Shown: positions 25,555-34,399 of the stretch, in pieces
How positions within the stretch are numbered: position 1 is the stretch's first letter
Layout of the letters: the number at the start of each line of letters is the position of its first letter
Origin: CAVXFL01 sp963761015
Lineage (GTDB): Bacteria > Pseudomonadota > Alphaproteobacteria > Acetobacterales > Acetobacteraceae
Assembly: GCA_963761015.1 (NCBI GenBank)
Contig: CAVXFL010000009.1
Location: 434,001-498,000, forward strand
DNA length: 64,000 nt
Direction of reading: 5' to 3'
Position numbers and translations under genes: made by a program
Notes under the pieces: generated by a model
The model's input: only the letters and a program-made list of their open reading frames with translations
Database searches by the model: none
Told to the model about the DNA's origin: nothing

Positions 25555-25631
25555 GACGATGCTGGCGCGAAAGTCATGGATCGCCGGACCAGCTCCCGCC
25601 ATGACGAACGCGCTTTTGCCGTCCGTTGCCA

Positions 25632-26102
25632 TCACAGGATTTCGTAAATGTCGTAGGCGGCGCAGTCCGGTTCGCGGCGGCCGAGGCCGACGGCGACGAT
25701 GCGGTTCAGCCAGTCGTATCGCGGCGCGCTGGTTTCGAAGAACGGGGCGTTGCGCAGATAGTACTGGTCGGGCGGCACCTCCTCCCCGCGCGCGATGCGC
25801 TCCATGACCTCGCGCGGCCCGTGGCGGATGCCGCGATAAGCGATGTGGATCAGCGCGTCGTCGTCGGTCCGCACCGTCAGGCGCACGTCCGGCTGCATGG
25901 CGCCGTCCTGCCGGCGCAACAGGCTGTCCGATCCGCCGCTCAACACGCGCGCATTGATCCGCGGGCCGGTGAATGTGCCGCCGCGGAACACGTCGATGCG
26001 CCGCCAGCCGGCCGGCGTGTCGCCGATGAAGTGAGTCTCCGCCAACTCGATCCGGAGCGTGCCCAGAAACACCGATGTCAGGTCCCGGATGTCTTCGGCC
26101 AT
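25632..26102 (-). CDS. DUF3237-family protein
   Basis: A 156-residue protein with the DUF3237 pattern: RIDVFRGGTFTGPRINARVLSGGSD-type strand-loop region and a C-terminal segment YYLRNAPFFETSAPRYDWLNRIVAVG. The family forms a small beta-barrel of unknown function, often next to catabolic genes. It is convergent with glgP and divergent from the DUF427 gene. Confidence 0.87.
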   Translation of the reverse strand: MAEDIRDLTSVFLGTLRIELAETHFIGDTPAGWRRIDVFRGGTFTGPRINARVLSGGSDSLLRRQDGAMQPDVRLTVRTDDDALIHIAYRGIRHGPREVMERIARGEEVPPDQYYLRNAPFFETSAPRYDWLNRIVAVGLGRREPDCAAYDIYEIL

Positions 26103-26246
26103 GGTCGTCCCTCCCGTTGCGCTGTCAGGGCAATACCATGATCAATCGGGCTTCCCGGCGAAAGCCGCGCTGCTGGGCGCGAGGCTTGCGCCGGACCAGG
26201 TGCATCCCAACGTACTTTCGGCAATTTTCGACGAAGAGCACCGCGA

Positions 26247-26528
26247 ATGAAAGCCGTCTGGAACGGACACACCGTCGCCGAGAGCGACGACATCGTCACC
26301 GTCGAGGGCAACGCCTACTTCCCGGAGGCCGCGCTCCGGCGCGAGTTCGTCCACCCGAGCGAGCACACGAGCATTTGCCCCTGGAAGGGCACGGCGAGCT
26401 ATTACAGCCTTGCCGTGAACGGCCAGAGCAACGAGAACGCCGTCTGGTACTATCCCGATCCGAAGCCGGCGGCCGCAAATATCCGCGGCCGCGTGGCGTT
26501 CTGGAAAGGCGTCGCGGTTACGCCCTGA
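26247..26528 (+). CDS. DUF427-family protein
   Basis: A 93-residue single-domain DUF427 protein with the motif TVEGNAYFPEAALRREFV, then STSICPWKGTA-like (TSICPWKGTASYYSLAVNG) and WYYPDPKPAAANIRGRVAFW. The family's function is not established. The gene stands alone between the DUF3237 gene and the convergent SDR gene. Confidence 0.9.
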   Translation: MKAVWNGHTVAESDDIVTVEGNAYFPEAALRREFVHPSEHTSICPWKGTASYYSLAVNGQSNENAVWYYPDPKPAAANIRGRVAFWKGVAVTP

Positions 26529-26543
26529 ACCCGGCAGGCCCGC

Positions 26544-27299
26544 TCAGCCGGCGCGCTTGACCTGCAGCGGCCCCGGGCCCTGGCAGGTCGGCATCATTTC
26601 GATGCGGTTGATGTTCACGTGCCAGGGCAGGCCGACCACCCAGGCGACAGCCTCGGCGATGTCCTCGGCGGTCATGGCATTGGTGCCGGCATAAACCTGG
26701 CCGGCGCGTGCGGTGTCGCCGTGGAAGCGCACCTCGCTGAACTCGGTGCCGCCGGTCAGCCCGGGCTCGATATCGGTCGCGCGTACGCCGGTGCCGGCCA
26801 GGTCGGCGCGCAGGTTCAGCGTGAACTGCCGCACGAACGCCTTGCTGCCGCCGTATACGTGCCCGCCCGGGTACGGATACTCGCCGGCGATGCTGCCGAT
26901 GTTCACCACATGGCCGCGATTGCGCGCGACCATGCCGGGCAGCAGCGCGCGCGCCATGTGGATCAGGCCGGTGATGTTGGTCGCCACCATCCGGTCCCAA
27001 TCCTCGAGGCTGGCCTGATGCGCGGGCTGCAATCCGAGCGCCAGCCCGGCGTTGTTCACCAGCACGTCGATGTCGCGCCAGCCATCCGGCAGCGAAGCGG
27101 GCAGGGCGCCGACCGCGGCGGCATCGGTCACATCGAGCGCGCAAGGCAGCAGCGATTGGCCGAGTTCGGCGCGTAGCGCGTCGAGCCGTTCACGGCGCCG
27201 TCCGGCGGCAATGACGCGATGTCCGTCCCGCACGAACCGGCGGGCGATGGCGGCGCCGAATCCGGCGGTCGCGCCGGTAACGAAAATTGTCAGATTCAT
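26544..27299 (-). CDS. Short-chain dehydrogenase, YdfG-like
   Basis: A 251-residue SDR with cofactor motif TGATAGFG, NNAG, catalytic Ser/Tyr/Lys (NIGSIAG, YGGSKAF) and the DIEPGLTGGTEFSEVRF segment typical of the YdfG group that oxidises 3-hydroxy acids or serine with NADP. The arginine-rich end of the first strand (AAGRRRERL) supports NADP preference. It overlaps the upstream esterase gene by 4 bases, so the two form an operon. Confidence 0.9.
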   Translation of the reverse strand: MNLTIFVTGATAGFGAAIARRFVRDGHRVIAAGRRRERLDALRAELGQSLLPCALDVTDAAAVGALPASLPDGWRDIDVLVNNAGLALGLQPAHQASLEDWDRMVATNITGLIHMARALLPGMVARNRGHVVNIGSIAGEYPYPGGHVYGGSKAFVRQFTLNLRADLAGTGVRATDIEPGLTGGTEFSEVRFHGDTARAGQVYAGTNAMTAEDIAEAVAWVVGLPWHVNINRIEMMPTCQGPGPLQVKRAG

Positions 27300-28306
27300 C
27301 CGATCTCGGTCTCCATTTGCGTGTGAATGCGCCCCGGGGTGAGCCGTTCTGGGCCACCGCCGGCGACGCGGCGCAGCCAATCCCCGGCCTTGGCGACCGC
27401 CTCGCGCGCCCGCGCGACGCGGCCGGTATGGCGCATGAAGCCGTGGATCATGCCGGGGAACACCTCGTGGTCCACCGGAACGCCGGCCTCGGTCAGGGCG
27501 GCGACCAGCGCCTCGCCCTCCGAGCGCAGCACATCCAGCTCCGCCAATTGCACCAGCACCGGCGGCAGGCCGGCCAGCCGCGCGCGCAACGGCGCGGCCA
27601 GCGGATGCAGCTTGTCCGCCGCGTGCGGCACGTAGGCGTCCCAGTAGAAGCGCATCTTGTCCGCCGTCAGCATGAAGCCGTCGGCGAACTCGCGGTAGCT
27701 CGGCCGGGTCAGATCGGCGTCGCACACCGGATACACGGCGAGAATGCCGGACAAGGCCGGGCCGAAGCGGTCGCGCAGCAGCAGCGCGGAGGCCAAGGCG
27801 AGATTGCCGCCGGCGGAATCGCCGCCGAGGATCAGGCGGCTGCCGTCCAGCCCCCATTCTTGGCCGTGCTCGGCGAGCCAGGCGGTGACGGCCGCACATT
27901 CCTCCAGCGCGGTCGGAAACCTGGCCTCCGGGGACAGCGAATAGTCCACGTTCACGACGGCCAGATCGCCCGCGGCGGCGTATTCGCGCGCGAGCCGGTC
28001 GTGCGTGTCGATCGACGACCATACCCAGCCGCCGCCGTGGAACCAGACGAGAACCGGCAGGCGCCGATCGGTGCGCGGCCGGTGCAGCCGGCATTGGATG
28101 CGTCGCCCCCGCGCCGCCACCCAGCGGTCGGCGGATTCCGCCATGTCCGGCCCGCCCTGCGCCATAATCAGGTTCAGCGCGTCGTTCACCGCGCGGTGCG
28201 GCTCGAACGGGAATTCCAGCCGGATCGGCGGATACTTCGCCGCCTCGGCCTCGTAGGCTGCCTGCGAGACGCGCATCTCCGGGTCCCATCGCGGGTCGTC
28301 GTGCAT
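27296..28306 (-). CDS. Alpha/beta hydrolase, HSL-type esterase
   Basis: A 336-residue carboxylesterase with oxyanion-hole motif WFHGGGWVWSS, nucleophile elbow GGDSAGGN, LAELDVLRSEGEAL and the catalytic histidine in GMIHGFMRHTG. There is no signal peptide. It heads a two-gene unit with the SDR. The start at 28306 is the first ATG with family similarity (HDDPRWDPEMRVSQAAYEAE). It is divergent from the Pat-like gene, with only 93 bases between. Confidence 0.9.
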   Translation of the reverse strand: MHDDPRWDPEMRVSQAAYEAEAAKYPPIRLEFPFEPHRAVNDALNLIMAQGGPDMAESADRWVAARGRRIQCRLHRPRTDRRLPVLVWFHGGGWVWSSIDTHDRLAREYAAAGDLAVVNVDYSLSPEARFPTALEECAAVTAWLAEHGQEWGLDGSRLILGGDSAGGNLALASALLLRDRFGPALSGILAVYPVCDADLTRPSYREFADGFMLTADKMRFYWDAYVPHAADKLHPLAAPLRARLAGLPPVLVQLAELDVLRSEGEALVAALTEAGVPVDHEVFPGMIHGFMRHTGRVARAREAVAKAGDWLRRVAGGGPERLTPGRIHTQMETEIG

Positions 28307-28399
28307 CCTGGTCCTCCCCGATGCTTTGCGGTGACACAGGCGAGGGTTCACCGGCAAGTGGCTTCCCCGCCGTCCCGGCGGCCCCACCTTGCAACGGTT

Positions 28400-31003
28400 A
28401 TGCCCTGGTATCGAGCCCCCGACCCCCGGCGCTTTCACCTCGAACGCCTGTTTCGGCCGAAATCGGCCACCGTGATCGCCGACCAATCCCGGCAGGGCGC
28501 GCGCCTTCTGGGCAATCTGCGGGCCGGCGCCTTCAAGGGGGAAGTCCTGCCGCTGAACCTTGCGGACCCGACTCCCGAGACCGTGGCCTCCGGGATCGCC
28601 GCCTTGCCGACGGCGCCGGACGTGGCGGTCCTGGCGATCCCCGCTTGCTTGGTCGCGGCGGCGCTTGCCGCCTTGGGCGAGCGCGGTTGCGCCGCCGCTG
28701 TCGTCACCGGAGCCGCTCCCGGTTTGGCCGAGAGCGCGCGCGCCGCCGGCGTGCGGGTGCTCGGCCCGGACTCGTTCGGCGTGGCAATTCCCGCGTTGGG
28801 ACTGAACGCGACGCTCGCGCATCTGCCGGTGCCATCGGGGCGGGCCGCGCTGGTGGCGCAATCCGCCTCGCTCTGCCGCGCCGTGCTGGACTGGGCGGAG
28901 CCGAACGGGCTCGGCTTCAGCCATATCGTCGGGATCGGCGGCAACGCCGATATCGGCTTCGGCATGGCACTGGACTGGCTGTCGCGCGATCCGGCGACCG
29001 GCGTGATCCTGCTCGAAATTCAGTCGATAAAGGATCGTCGGGCCTTTCTTTCGGCGGCGCGCGCGGCGGCGCGGCAGCGCGCCGTCATCGCCATGCGCCC
29101 AGGCGTCCGGCTGGGCGATCCCGGCGGCGACGCCGAGGCGGTGTTCGAAGCCGCGCTGCGGCGCGCCGGCATCATCACAGTGACCAGTCTCGGCGACCTG
29201 CTCGCGGCGGCGGAAACGCTGACGCGCGCCCGCCCGGCCCGCGGCGAGACGCTGGCGGTTCTCAGCAACTCGGTGGGCGCGGGAAAGGTCGCGGTGGATT
29301 CGGCGCTGCGCAACGGCATCGGGCTGGCCGAACTGCCGGCCGAAGCGCGGGCGGCGCTGGGCGCGGTCTTGCCGGGCGCCACCAGCGGTGCGCCGGCCGG
29401 CGCCATCGGGCCGCTGCCTATCGGCCTCGACAGCCCGATGCGCCTCGCGGAAACCGCCGCGATGTTGGCCGCGCTGCCCGAAATCGGCGGCATCCTCATC
29501 GTGCTGGCGCCGGAGGGCGACGCCGACGTGGTGGCGGTGGAGGCGATCATCGCCTGCGCGAGCACCGCCAAACTGCCGGTCCTGGTCTGCGTCCTGGGCG
29601 CAACCACCGGCGCCGCGCATCGCCGCCGCCTGGCCGATGCCGGCGTTCCGGTGTTTCCCGGTTCCGACTTGGCGGTGCGCGGCTTTCTGCGCCTGGTGCA
29701 GCTTCGCCGAAACCGGGCGGCGGCGCGCGAACTGCCGCCGAGCAACGTCCTGGAACTGGAGCCCGATCGCGACCTGGTCCGGCGCTTGTTTTCCGACCAG
29801 CGCGCGACCGGACGCACGGATCTCGATCAGGACGGAGCCGCGCGCGTGCTGGCGGCGTACGACGTGCCGTTCGTCCCGATGCGTTCGGTGCGAACCGGCG
29901 AGGACGCGGCCGAGGCGGCCGAGGAAATCGGCTTTCCCGCCGTGCTCAAGCTGCGCCGGCCGGAAAGCGCCGGCCCGGGGCGACCGCCCGGTGGGCCGCT
30001 CCTGCTCGGCCTCGCCGACGCGAGCGCCGTCCGTGCGGCGGCCCGCGATCTTGTCGACGCTCATCCGCGGGCGGCCGAGCGCGGTTTCCTGGTGCAGCGC
30101 CAAGTCGGGCGCTCGCGCGAACTGCTGATCCAGGTGAGAGACGATGCGATGTTCGGCCCCACGATCCGCTTCGGCCAGGGTGGCAGCGCGGCCGACGTGC
30201 TCAACGACATTGCCTTCGATCTGCCGCCGCTGAATTTGCCGCTGGCGCGGGCACTGCTGGCCCGGCCGCGCATCGCGGCGACATTTCGCGAATTCCGCGA
30301 TCAGCCGGCGGCTAATGTCGAAGCGATCGCCAGGACGCTGGTTTGCGTCAGCCAGTTGGTCGTGGATTTTGCGGAAATCGCCGAACTGGAAATAAATCCG
30401 CTGTTCGCGGACGCCGACGGCGTGCTTGCCGCCGACGCCAGGATTTGCCTTCGTCCGCCGGGTGAAGTCGGGCAACTCGCCATCGCGCCTTATCCGCAGG
30501 AGCTCTGCCAGTTTTGGCAAACCAGCGGCGAACGACTGCTCATCCGCCCGATCCGCCCGGAGGACGCCGAGGCGCATCGAGCGTTCTTCCAGCGGCTGCC
30601 GGCCGAGGACATTCGCTACCGCTTCTTTTCGCCCCTGCGCGAGCTGTCGGCGGAGACGACAGCGCGGATGACGCAAATCGATTACGAGCGGGAAATGGCT
30701 TTCATCGCGGAGCGCGAGCGCGATCAGGCGACCTTGGGCGTCGCGCGTCTCGTTTGCGAGCAGGACAAGAACACGGCCGAGTTCGCGGTCATCGTGCAGC
30801 CCGACATGAAGGGAAAGGGCTTGGCGACGCAACTGATGCGCCGGCTGATCGATTGGGCGCGCGAGCGCGGCATCGCCGAGATCGTGGGCCAGGTACTCGC
30901 CGACAACGCCCCGATGCTGGCCTTCGCGCGCAGCCTGGGTTTTTCCGTGCGCCATCAACTCGGCGAGGAGGATGTGCTCGAGGCGAGGATGGCGTTGCGG
31001 TAG
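28400..31003 (+). CDS. Acyl-CoA synthetase (NDP-forming)/GNAT fusion, Pat-like protein lysine acetyltransferase
   Basis: An 867-residue three-part protein. An N-terminal CoA-binding/ligase-like region spans about 1-440, an ATP-grasp region about 460-690, and a C-terminal GNAT domain about 700-867 (LLIRPIRPEDAEAHRAFF, then QPDMKGKGLATQLMRRLIDWA). This order is that of E. coli PatZ, which acetylates lysines of acetyl-CoA synthetase and other enzymes and is usually controlled by metabolite binding to the ligase-like part. I chose the ATG at 28400; the frame is open much further upstream only as antisense of the esterase gene. Confidence 0.88.
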   Translation: MPWYRAPDPRRFHLERLFRPKSATVIADQSRQGARLLGNLRAGAFKGEVLPLNLADPTPETVASGIAALPTAPDVAVLAIPACLVAAALAALGERGCAAAVVTGAAPGLAESARAAGVRVLGPDSFGVAIPALGLNATLAHLPVPSGRAALVAQSASLCRAVLDWAEPNGLGFSHIVGIGGNADIGFGMALDWLSRDPATGVILLEIQSIKDRRAFLSAARAAARQRAVIAMRPGVRLGDPGGDAEAVFEAALRRAGIITVTSLGDLLAAAETLTRARPARGETLAVLSNSVGAGKVAVDSALRNGIGLAELPAEARAALGAVLPGATSGAPAGAIGPLPIGLDSPMRLAETAAMLAALPEIGGILIVLAPEGDADVVAVEAIIACASTAKLPVLVCVLGATTGAAHRRRLADAGVPVFPGSDLAVRGFLRLVQLRRNRAAARELPPSNVLELEPDRDLVRRLFSDQRATGRTDLDQDGAARVLAAYDVPFVPMRSVRTGEDAAEAAEEIGFPAVLKLRRPESAGPGRPPGGPLLLGLADASAVRAAARDLVDAHPRAAERGFLVQRQVGRSRELLIQVRDDAMFGPTIRFGQGGSAADVLNDIAFDLPPLNLPLARALLARPRIAATFREFRDQPAANVEAIARTLVCVSQLVVDFAEIAELEINPLFADADGVLAADARICLRPPGEVGQLAIAPYPQELCQFWQTSGERLLIRPIRPEDAEAHRAFFQRLPAEDIRYRFFSPLRELSAETTARMTQIDYEREMAFIAERERDQATLGVARLVCEQDKNTAEFAVIVQPDMKGKGLATQLMRRLIDWARERGIAEIVGQVLADNAPMLAFARSLGFSVRHQLGEEDVLEARMALR

Positions 31004-31017
31004 TCCCCTTCCGTAGG

Positions 31018-31041
31018 ATGCCCGTGACAAAGCACGGGCAT
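31018..31041 (+). terminator. Perfect hairpin after the Pat-like gene
   Basis: ATGCCCGTG and CACGGGCAT are exact complements around ACAAAG, 15 bases past the stop. It is followed by GACG, like the element at 25531. Confidence 0.65.
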
Positions 31042-31197
31042 GACGTCGGTAGCGTAGGGCGCCCGGCAGCTCGGATTATCGGCTCGGGGCTTCGGCCGCT
31101 CGCGTTGCCGTGAGGCGGATCGGTGCTACGATGGGCGCGCGCGGAAGCCTATGCGCGGGAAAAACCCGCCCACGCCCGCCAAATCCAGGGGATCGCG

Positions 31198-32298
31198 ATG
31201 TCCGACAGACTGTCCACCCGGCCGCGGAGGCCGCTGCCCACGCCGCCGGTGCCGCTCGACGAATACACCCTCTTGCTGCGGAACCGGCCGCTCGACCTGT
31301 TCCGCAAATACGCCGTTTCCCCGCCCGACGGCGCGGTCGGCGACGAGACGATGGGCCTCGGCACACCCATCCGCAGCCGCGTCATGCCGCTCAGTTCGCG
31401 GTCCCAGGTGGCGACGGACGGCATGTTTTCCCGCTTTTTCAAGGCCGACATGGGGCCGACCGGGGAAGGTTTCACCCACGGCGTCGTCGGCAAGAAGATC
31501 GCCTGGATCAAGCTGGAACAGGACGTCGCGCGGCACGGCGCGCTGACCTTCCGAGCCATCATCCCGAGCAGCAATGAGAAGATCCCGCCCGGACACATCC
31601 CGGTCTGGTTCCTGCCCTGGGAAAGCCGCTACCTGGTCGAGATGACGATCCCGCGGCGGCAGAACGAGGACGACTACGACCCCGAGGACCCCGGCATCTT
31701 TTTCACCGCCGGGATCAACGGCTGCTCGGTGTTCGTGCGCGGCGACCCGCGCTCGCCCACGGTGACGCATGCCGGCATCAGTCAAGGACAGACGCCGTAC
31801 GGCAACGACCCCGCCGGATTCTGGCGGCACCTGCTGGAAGCGAACCTGGCTGGCAACAACATCCATGGCGGCAAAACGTGGGAAGTGAACAACACCCACT
31901 ACATCAACCAGACCGGCGTCTCCGGCGAAGCGAAGACGGCGAATACCGATCGCTATTTGCAATGGTTGAAAACCCTGCCGTCCGGCCCGATCACCGTCAG
32001 CCAGGTGGTGCCCTGGGGCTGCGTGTTCGGCATCCGCTACGGGCGCCTGTGGTCGTTCTACCTGCAGGAAAACGCCGTCGTTCACACCTACAAGATCGTC
32101 GCCGAGTACAAGACCGAACAGGTGACCGACAGGCAGAAGGTGATCGGCCCGTTCAGCCGCAACGTCACGCGCGACGTGAGCGTGCGCAAGCTGGTGAAGC
32201 TGGAGTCGACGGTGAACCGGCCCGTCATCCTGCGCGACTTCTTCCCGGGCAAGGGCGGCGGCGCCGTCAACTTCATCGAGAAATGGCAGAAGTGGTGA
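31198..32298 (+). CDS. Unrecognised 366-residue protein with a conserved-looking NGC/His block
   Basis: I do not recognise a family with confidence. The protein is soluble, without signal peptide or membrane helices. It has a proline-rich start, then a beta-rich body (GHIPVWFLPWESRYLVEM) and a striking block FFTAGINGCSVFVRGD with C176, followed by PTVTHAG (H191). The C-terminal third is basic and aromatic (QVVPWGCVFGIRYGRLWSF). A Cys/His pair in this setting is reminiscent of some bacterial effector or hydrolase domains, but that is a guess. It stands alone between the Pat-like gene and the peptide transporter. Confidence 0.72.
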   Translation: MSDRLSTRPRRPLPTPPVPLDEYTLLLRNRPLDLFRKYAVSPPDGAVGDETMGLGTPIRSRVMPLSSRSQVATDGMFSRFFKADMGPTGEGFTHGVVGKKIAWIKLEQDVARHGALTFRAIIPSSNEKIPPGHIPVWFLPWESRYLVEMTIPRRQNEDDYDPEDPGIFFTAGINGCSVFVRGDPRSPTVTHAGISQGQTPYGNDPAGFWRHLLEANLAGNNIHGGKTWEVNNTHYINQTGVSGEAKTANTDRYLQWLKTLPSGPITVSQVVPWGCVFGIRYGRLWSFYLQENAVVHTYKIVAEYKTEQVTDRQKVIGPFSRNVTRDVSVRKLVKLESTVNRPVILRDFFPGKGGGAVNFIEKWQKW

Positions 32299-32387
32299 TC
32301 CGATAGCGCGACGCCGCCACGGTTCGACGGCCACGACAGCCGCATCACGTTCGGGGCGCGGGGCGCGTGGATGATAGCTGATTGCTG

Positions 32388-33425
32388 ATGTCCGAACGGG
32401 GAGAGATCGCGGTTGCCGCGGAATCCGTGCCGTCCGAGGCCGCGCGCGGGCCCTGGGCGACGGCGATGCGGCGGCTGGCGCGCGATCGCGCCGCCTTGGT
32501 GGCGCTCGCGCTACTGGCGCTGATCGTGTTGGCCTGCCTGCTGGCGCCGGTTTATGCCGATCGCGTCGCGCGGACCGATCCGTTCCAATCCAATGTCGGC
32601 GGCGAGGTCACGATCGGCGGCGAGACCGTGCCGCTGTTGCAGCCGGAAACCGGCGGGCTCGGCCTGGGCGTGACGCCGATCGGCCCGACCTGGGGCGCGC
32701 GGTATTTTCTCGGCGCCGACATGCAGGGCCGCGACCTCGCCGCGCGGCTGCTGTATGGCGGGCGCAACTCGCTGTTCATCGCCACCGGCGCCACGCTGAT
32801 TTGCCTGCTGCTCTCGGCGCTGGTCGGCATCGTCGCCGGCTATTTCGGCGGCATCGTCGATGCCGTGCTCGCGCGGTTCCTCGACCTGCTTTGGGCGTTT
32901 CCGTTTCTGCTGCTGGCGATCTCGCTGTCGATCGTGCTCATCAGCAAGGGCATCACCGTCGGACCGGTCACCATCGGCTCGGACAGCCTGCTGCTGCCGA
33001 TGCTGATTCTCGGCGTCGTCACCGTGCCCTATGTCGCGCGGCCGATCCGGGGACAGATCCTGTCGCTCAAGCAGAGCGATTTCGTGCTCGCCGCGGTGGC
33101 GCTCGGGGTGCCGAACCGGCGCATCCTGGTGCGGGATTTGCTGCCGAATGTCAGCACCACCTTGATTGTGTTCGCGCCCCTGATGCTGGCGCTGAACGTG
33201 ATGGCGGAGGCGGCGCTGTCGTTCCTGTCCATCGGCGTGCAGCCGCCGGCGGCGAGTTGGGGCACCATCATCCAGGACGGGCAGAATCTGCTCTATACCC
33301 GCCCGATGGTGGCGATCGCGCCGGGCCTCGCCATCGTGCTGACGGTGATCGCGCTCAACGTGTTCGGCGACGGTCTGCGCGACGCGCTCGATCCGCGCGC
33401 GAAAGTGCGCATCGGACGCGGCTGA
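32388..33425 (+). CDS. Peptide/nickel-type ABC transporter permease (DppC-like)
   Basis: A 345-residue inner-membrane permease with an N-terminal helix (AALVALALLALIVLACLLAP), a long periplasmic segment, about five further helices and the EAA-type loop ALGVPNRRILVRDLLPN that contacts the ATPases. The ending GDGLRDALDPR is typical of DppC/OppC. The ATG at 32388 is preferred to a TTG two codons earlier. It overlaps the DppB-like gene by one base (TGATG). Note that the C-type permease comes before the B-type, the reverse of the common order. Confidence 0.9.
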   Translation: MSERGEIAVAAESVPSEAARGPWATAMRRLARDRAALVALALLALIVLACLLAPVYADRVARTDPFQSNVGGEVTIGGETVPLLQPETGGLGLGVTPIGPTWGARYFLGADMQGRDLAARLLYGGRNSLFIATGATLICLLLSALVGIVAGYFGGIVDAVLARFLDLLWAFPFLLLAISLSIVLISKGITVGPVTIGSDSLLLPMLILGVVTVPYVARPIRGQILSLKQSDFVLAAVALGVPNRRILVRDLLPNVSTTLIVFAPLMLALNVMAEAALSFLSIGVQPPAASWGTIIQDGQNLLYTRPMVAIAPGLAIVLTVIALNVFGDGLRDALDPRAKVRIGRG

Positions 33426-34399
33426 TGCTGGTCGCCATGCTGCGCCGGCTCGGACAGATGCTGTTCGTCATGTTCGGCATCAGCGTCTTGGTGTTCCTGA
33501 TCTTCTTCGCCACGCCCGGCGCCGACCCAGCGGCCCGCATCGCCGGGCGCAACGCCTCGCCGGAGACGCTGGCCGCCGTGCGGCACGATTTCGGCCTGGA
33601 TCGGCCGCTGCCGGTGCAATACGCGCTGCTGATGCGCCGGCTGTTCGTCACGCGCGACCTCACCTCGTTCGTCAATCGCGGCGAGCAGGTGATCCCGGAA
33701 ATCGAACAGGCCGCGCCGGTGACGTTGTCGCTGGTCGGTGGCGCGGCCGTGTTCTGGGTCATCGGCAGCCTCGCGATCGGCCTGATCGCGGCAGCGACGC
33801 GCGGCAGCCTGCTCGACCGGCTGCTGATGGTGCTCGGGTTGATCGGCATATCCATGCCGGTGTTCTGGGTGGCCGAGATGGCGAACCTGATCACGCAGAG
33901 CCGGTTTCACGACACCTGGCTGTTCTCCTGGGTGCCGGCGCTCGGCTACGTGCCGCTGACCGCGAACCCGTTCGGCTGGTTCAAGGCGCTGGTGATTCCG
34001 TGGATCACGCTGAGCATTCTGTTCATCGGCCTGTACGGCCGCGTGCTGCGCGCCAGCCTGATCGAGTCCTACCAGGAGGACTACATCCGCACCGCGCGGG
34101 CCAAGGGGCTGAGCGAGACGCGCGTGCTGCTGCGCCACGCGCTGCGCATGTCGCTGATCACCTTCGTCTCGCTGTTCGGGTTGGACTTTGGCGCGCTGGT
34201 CGGCGGCGGCGCGGTGCTGACCGAGGTGGTGTTCGGACTGCACGGCGTCGGCAAACTCACGTTCGACGCACTGCTGAACCTCGACCTGCCGGTGATCATG
34301 GCGACGGTCATGTACGCGGCGTTCTTCATCGTCGCCGCGAGCGCGTTGGTCGACATCGGCTACGCCCTGCTCGATCCGCGGGTGCGCCTTGCGCGATAG
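33425..34399 (+). CDS. Peptide/nickel-type ABC transporter permease (DppB-like)
   Basis: A 324-residue permease with an N-terminal helix (LFVMFGISVLVFLIFFA), the PGADPA periplasmic motif, about five more helices and the EAA loop TARAKGLSETRVLLRHALR. It forms the channel with the DppC-like partner. Coupling on both sides indicates one transporter operon. No periplasmic binding-protein gene is present upstream or downstream, so substrate recognition must come from elsewhere. Confidence 0.9.
   Translation: MLVAMLRRLGQMLFVMFGISVLVFLIFFATPGADPAARIAGRNASPETLAAVRHDFGLDRPLPVQYALLMRRLFVTRDLTSFVNRGEQVIPEIEQAAPVTLSLVGGAAVFWVIGSLAIGLIAAATRGSLLDRLLMVLGLIGISMPVFWVAEMANLITQSRFHDTWLFSWVPALGYVPLTANPFGWFKALVIPWITLSILFIGLYGRVLRASLIESYQEDYIRTARAKGLSETRVLLRHALRMSLITFVSLFGLDFGALVGGGAVLTEVVFGLHGVGKLTFDALLNLDLPVIMATVMYAAFFIVAASALVDIGYALLDPRVRLAR

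Noticed and set aside
26103..26246. Extra small gene before the DUF427 gene
   Set aside because: The frames here are short, without ribosome site or similarity.
27296..31030. Very long open frame of over 1200 codons opposite the Pat-like gene
   Set aside because: Codon bias in GC-rich DNA keeps the complementary frame open; only the esterase at 27296-28306 is real on that strand.
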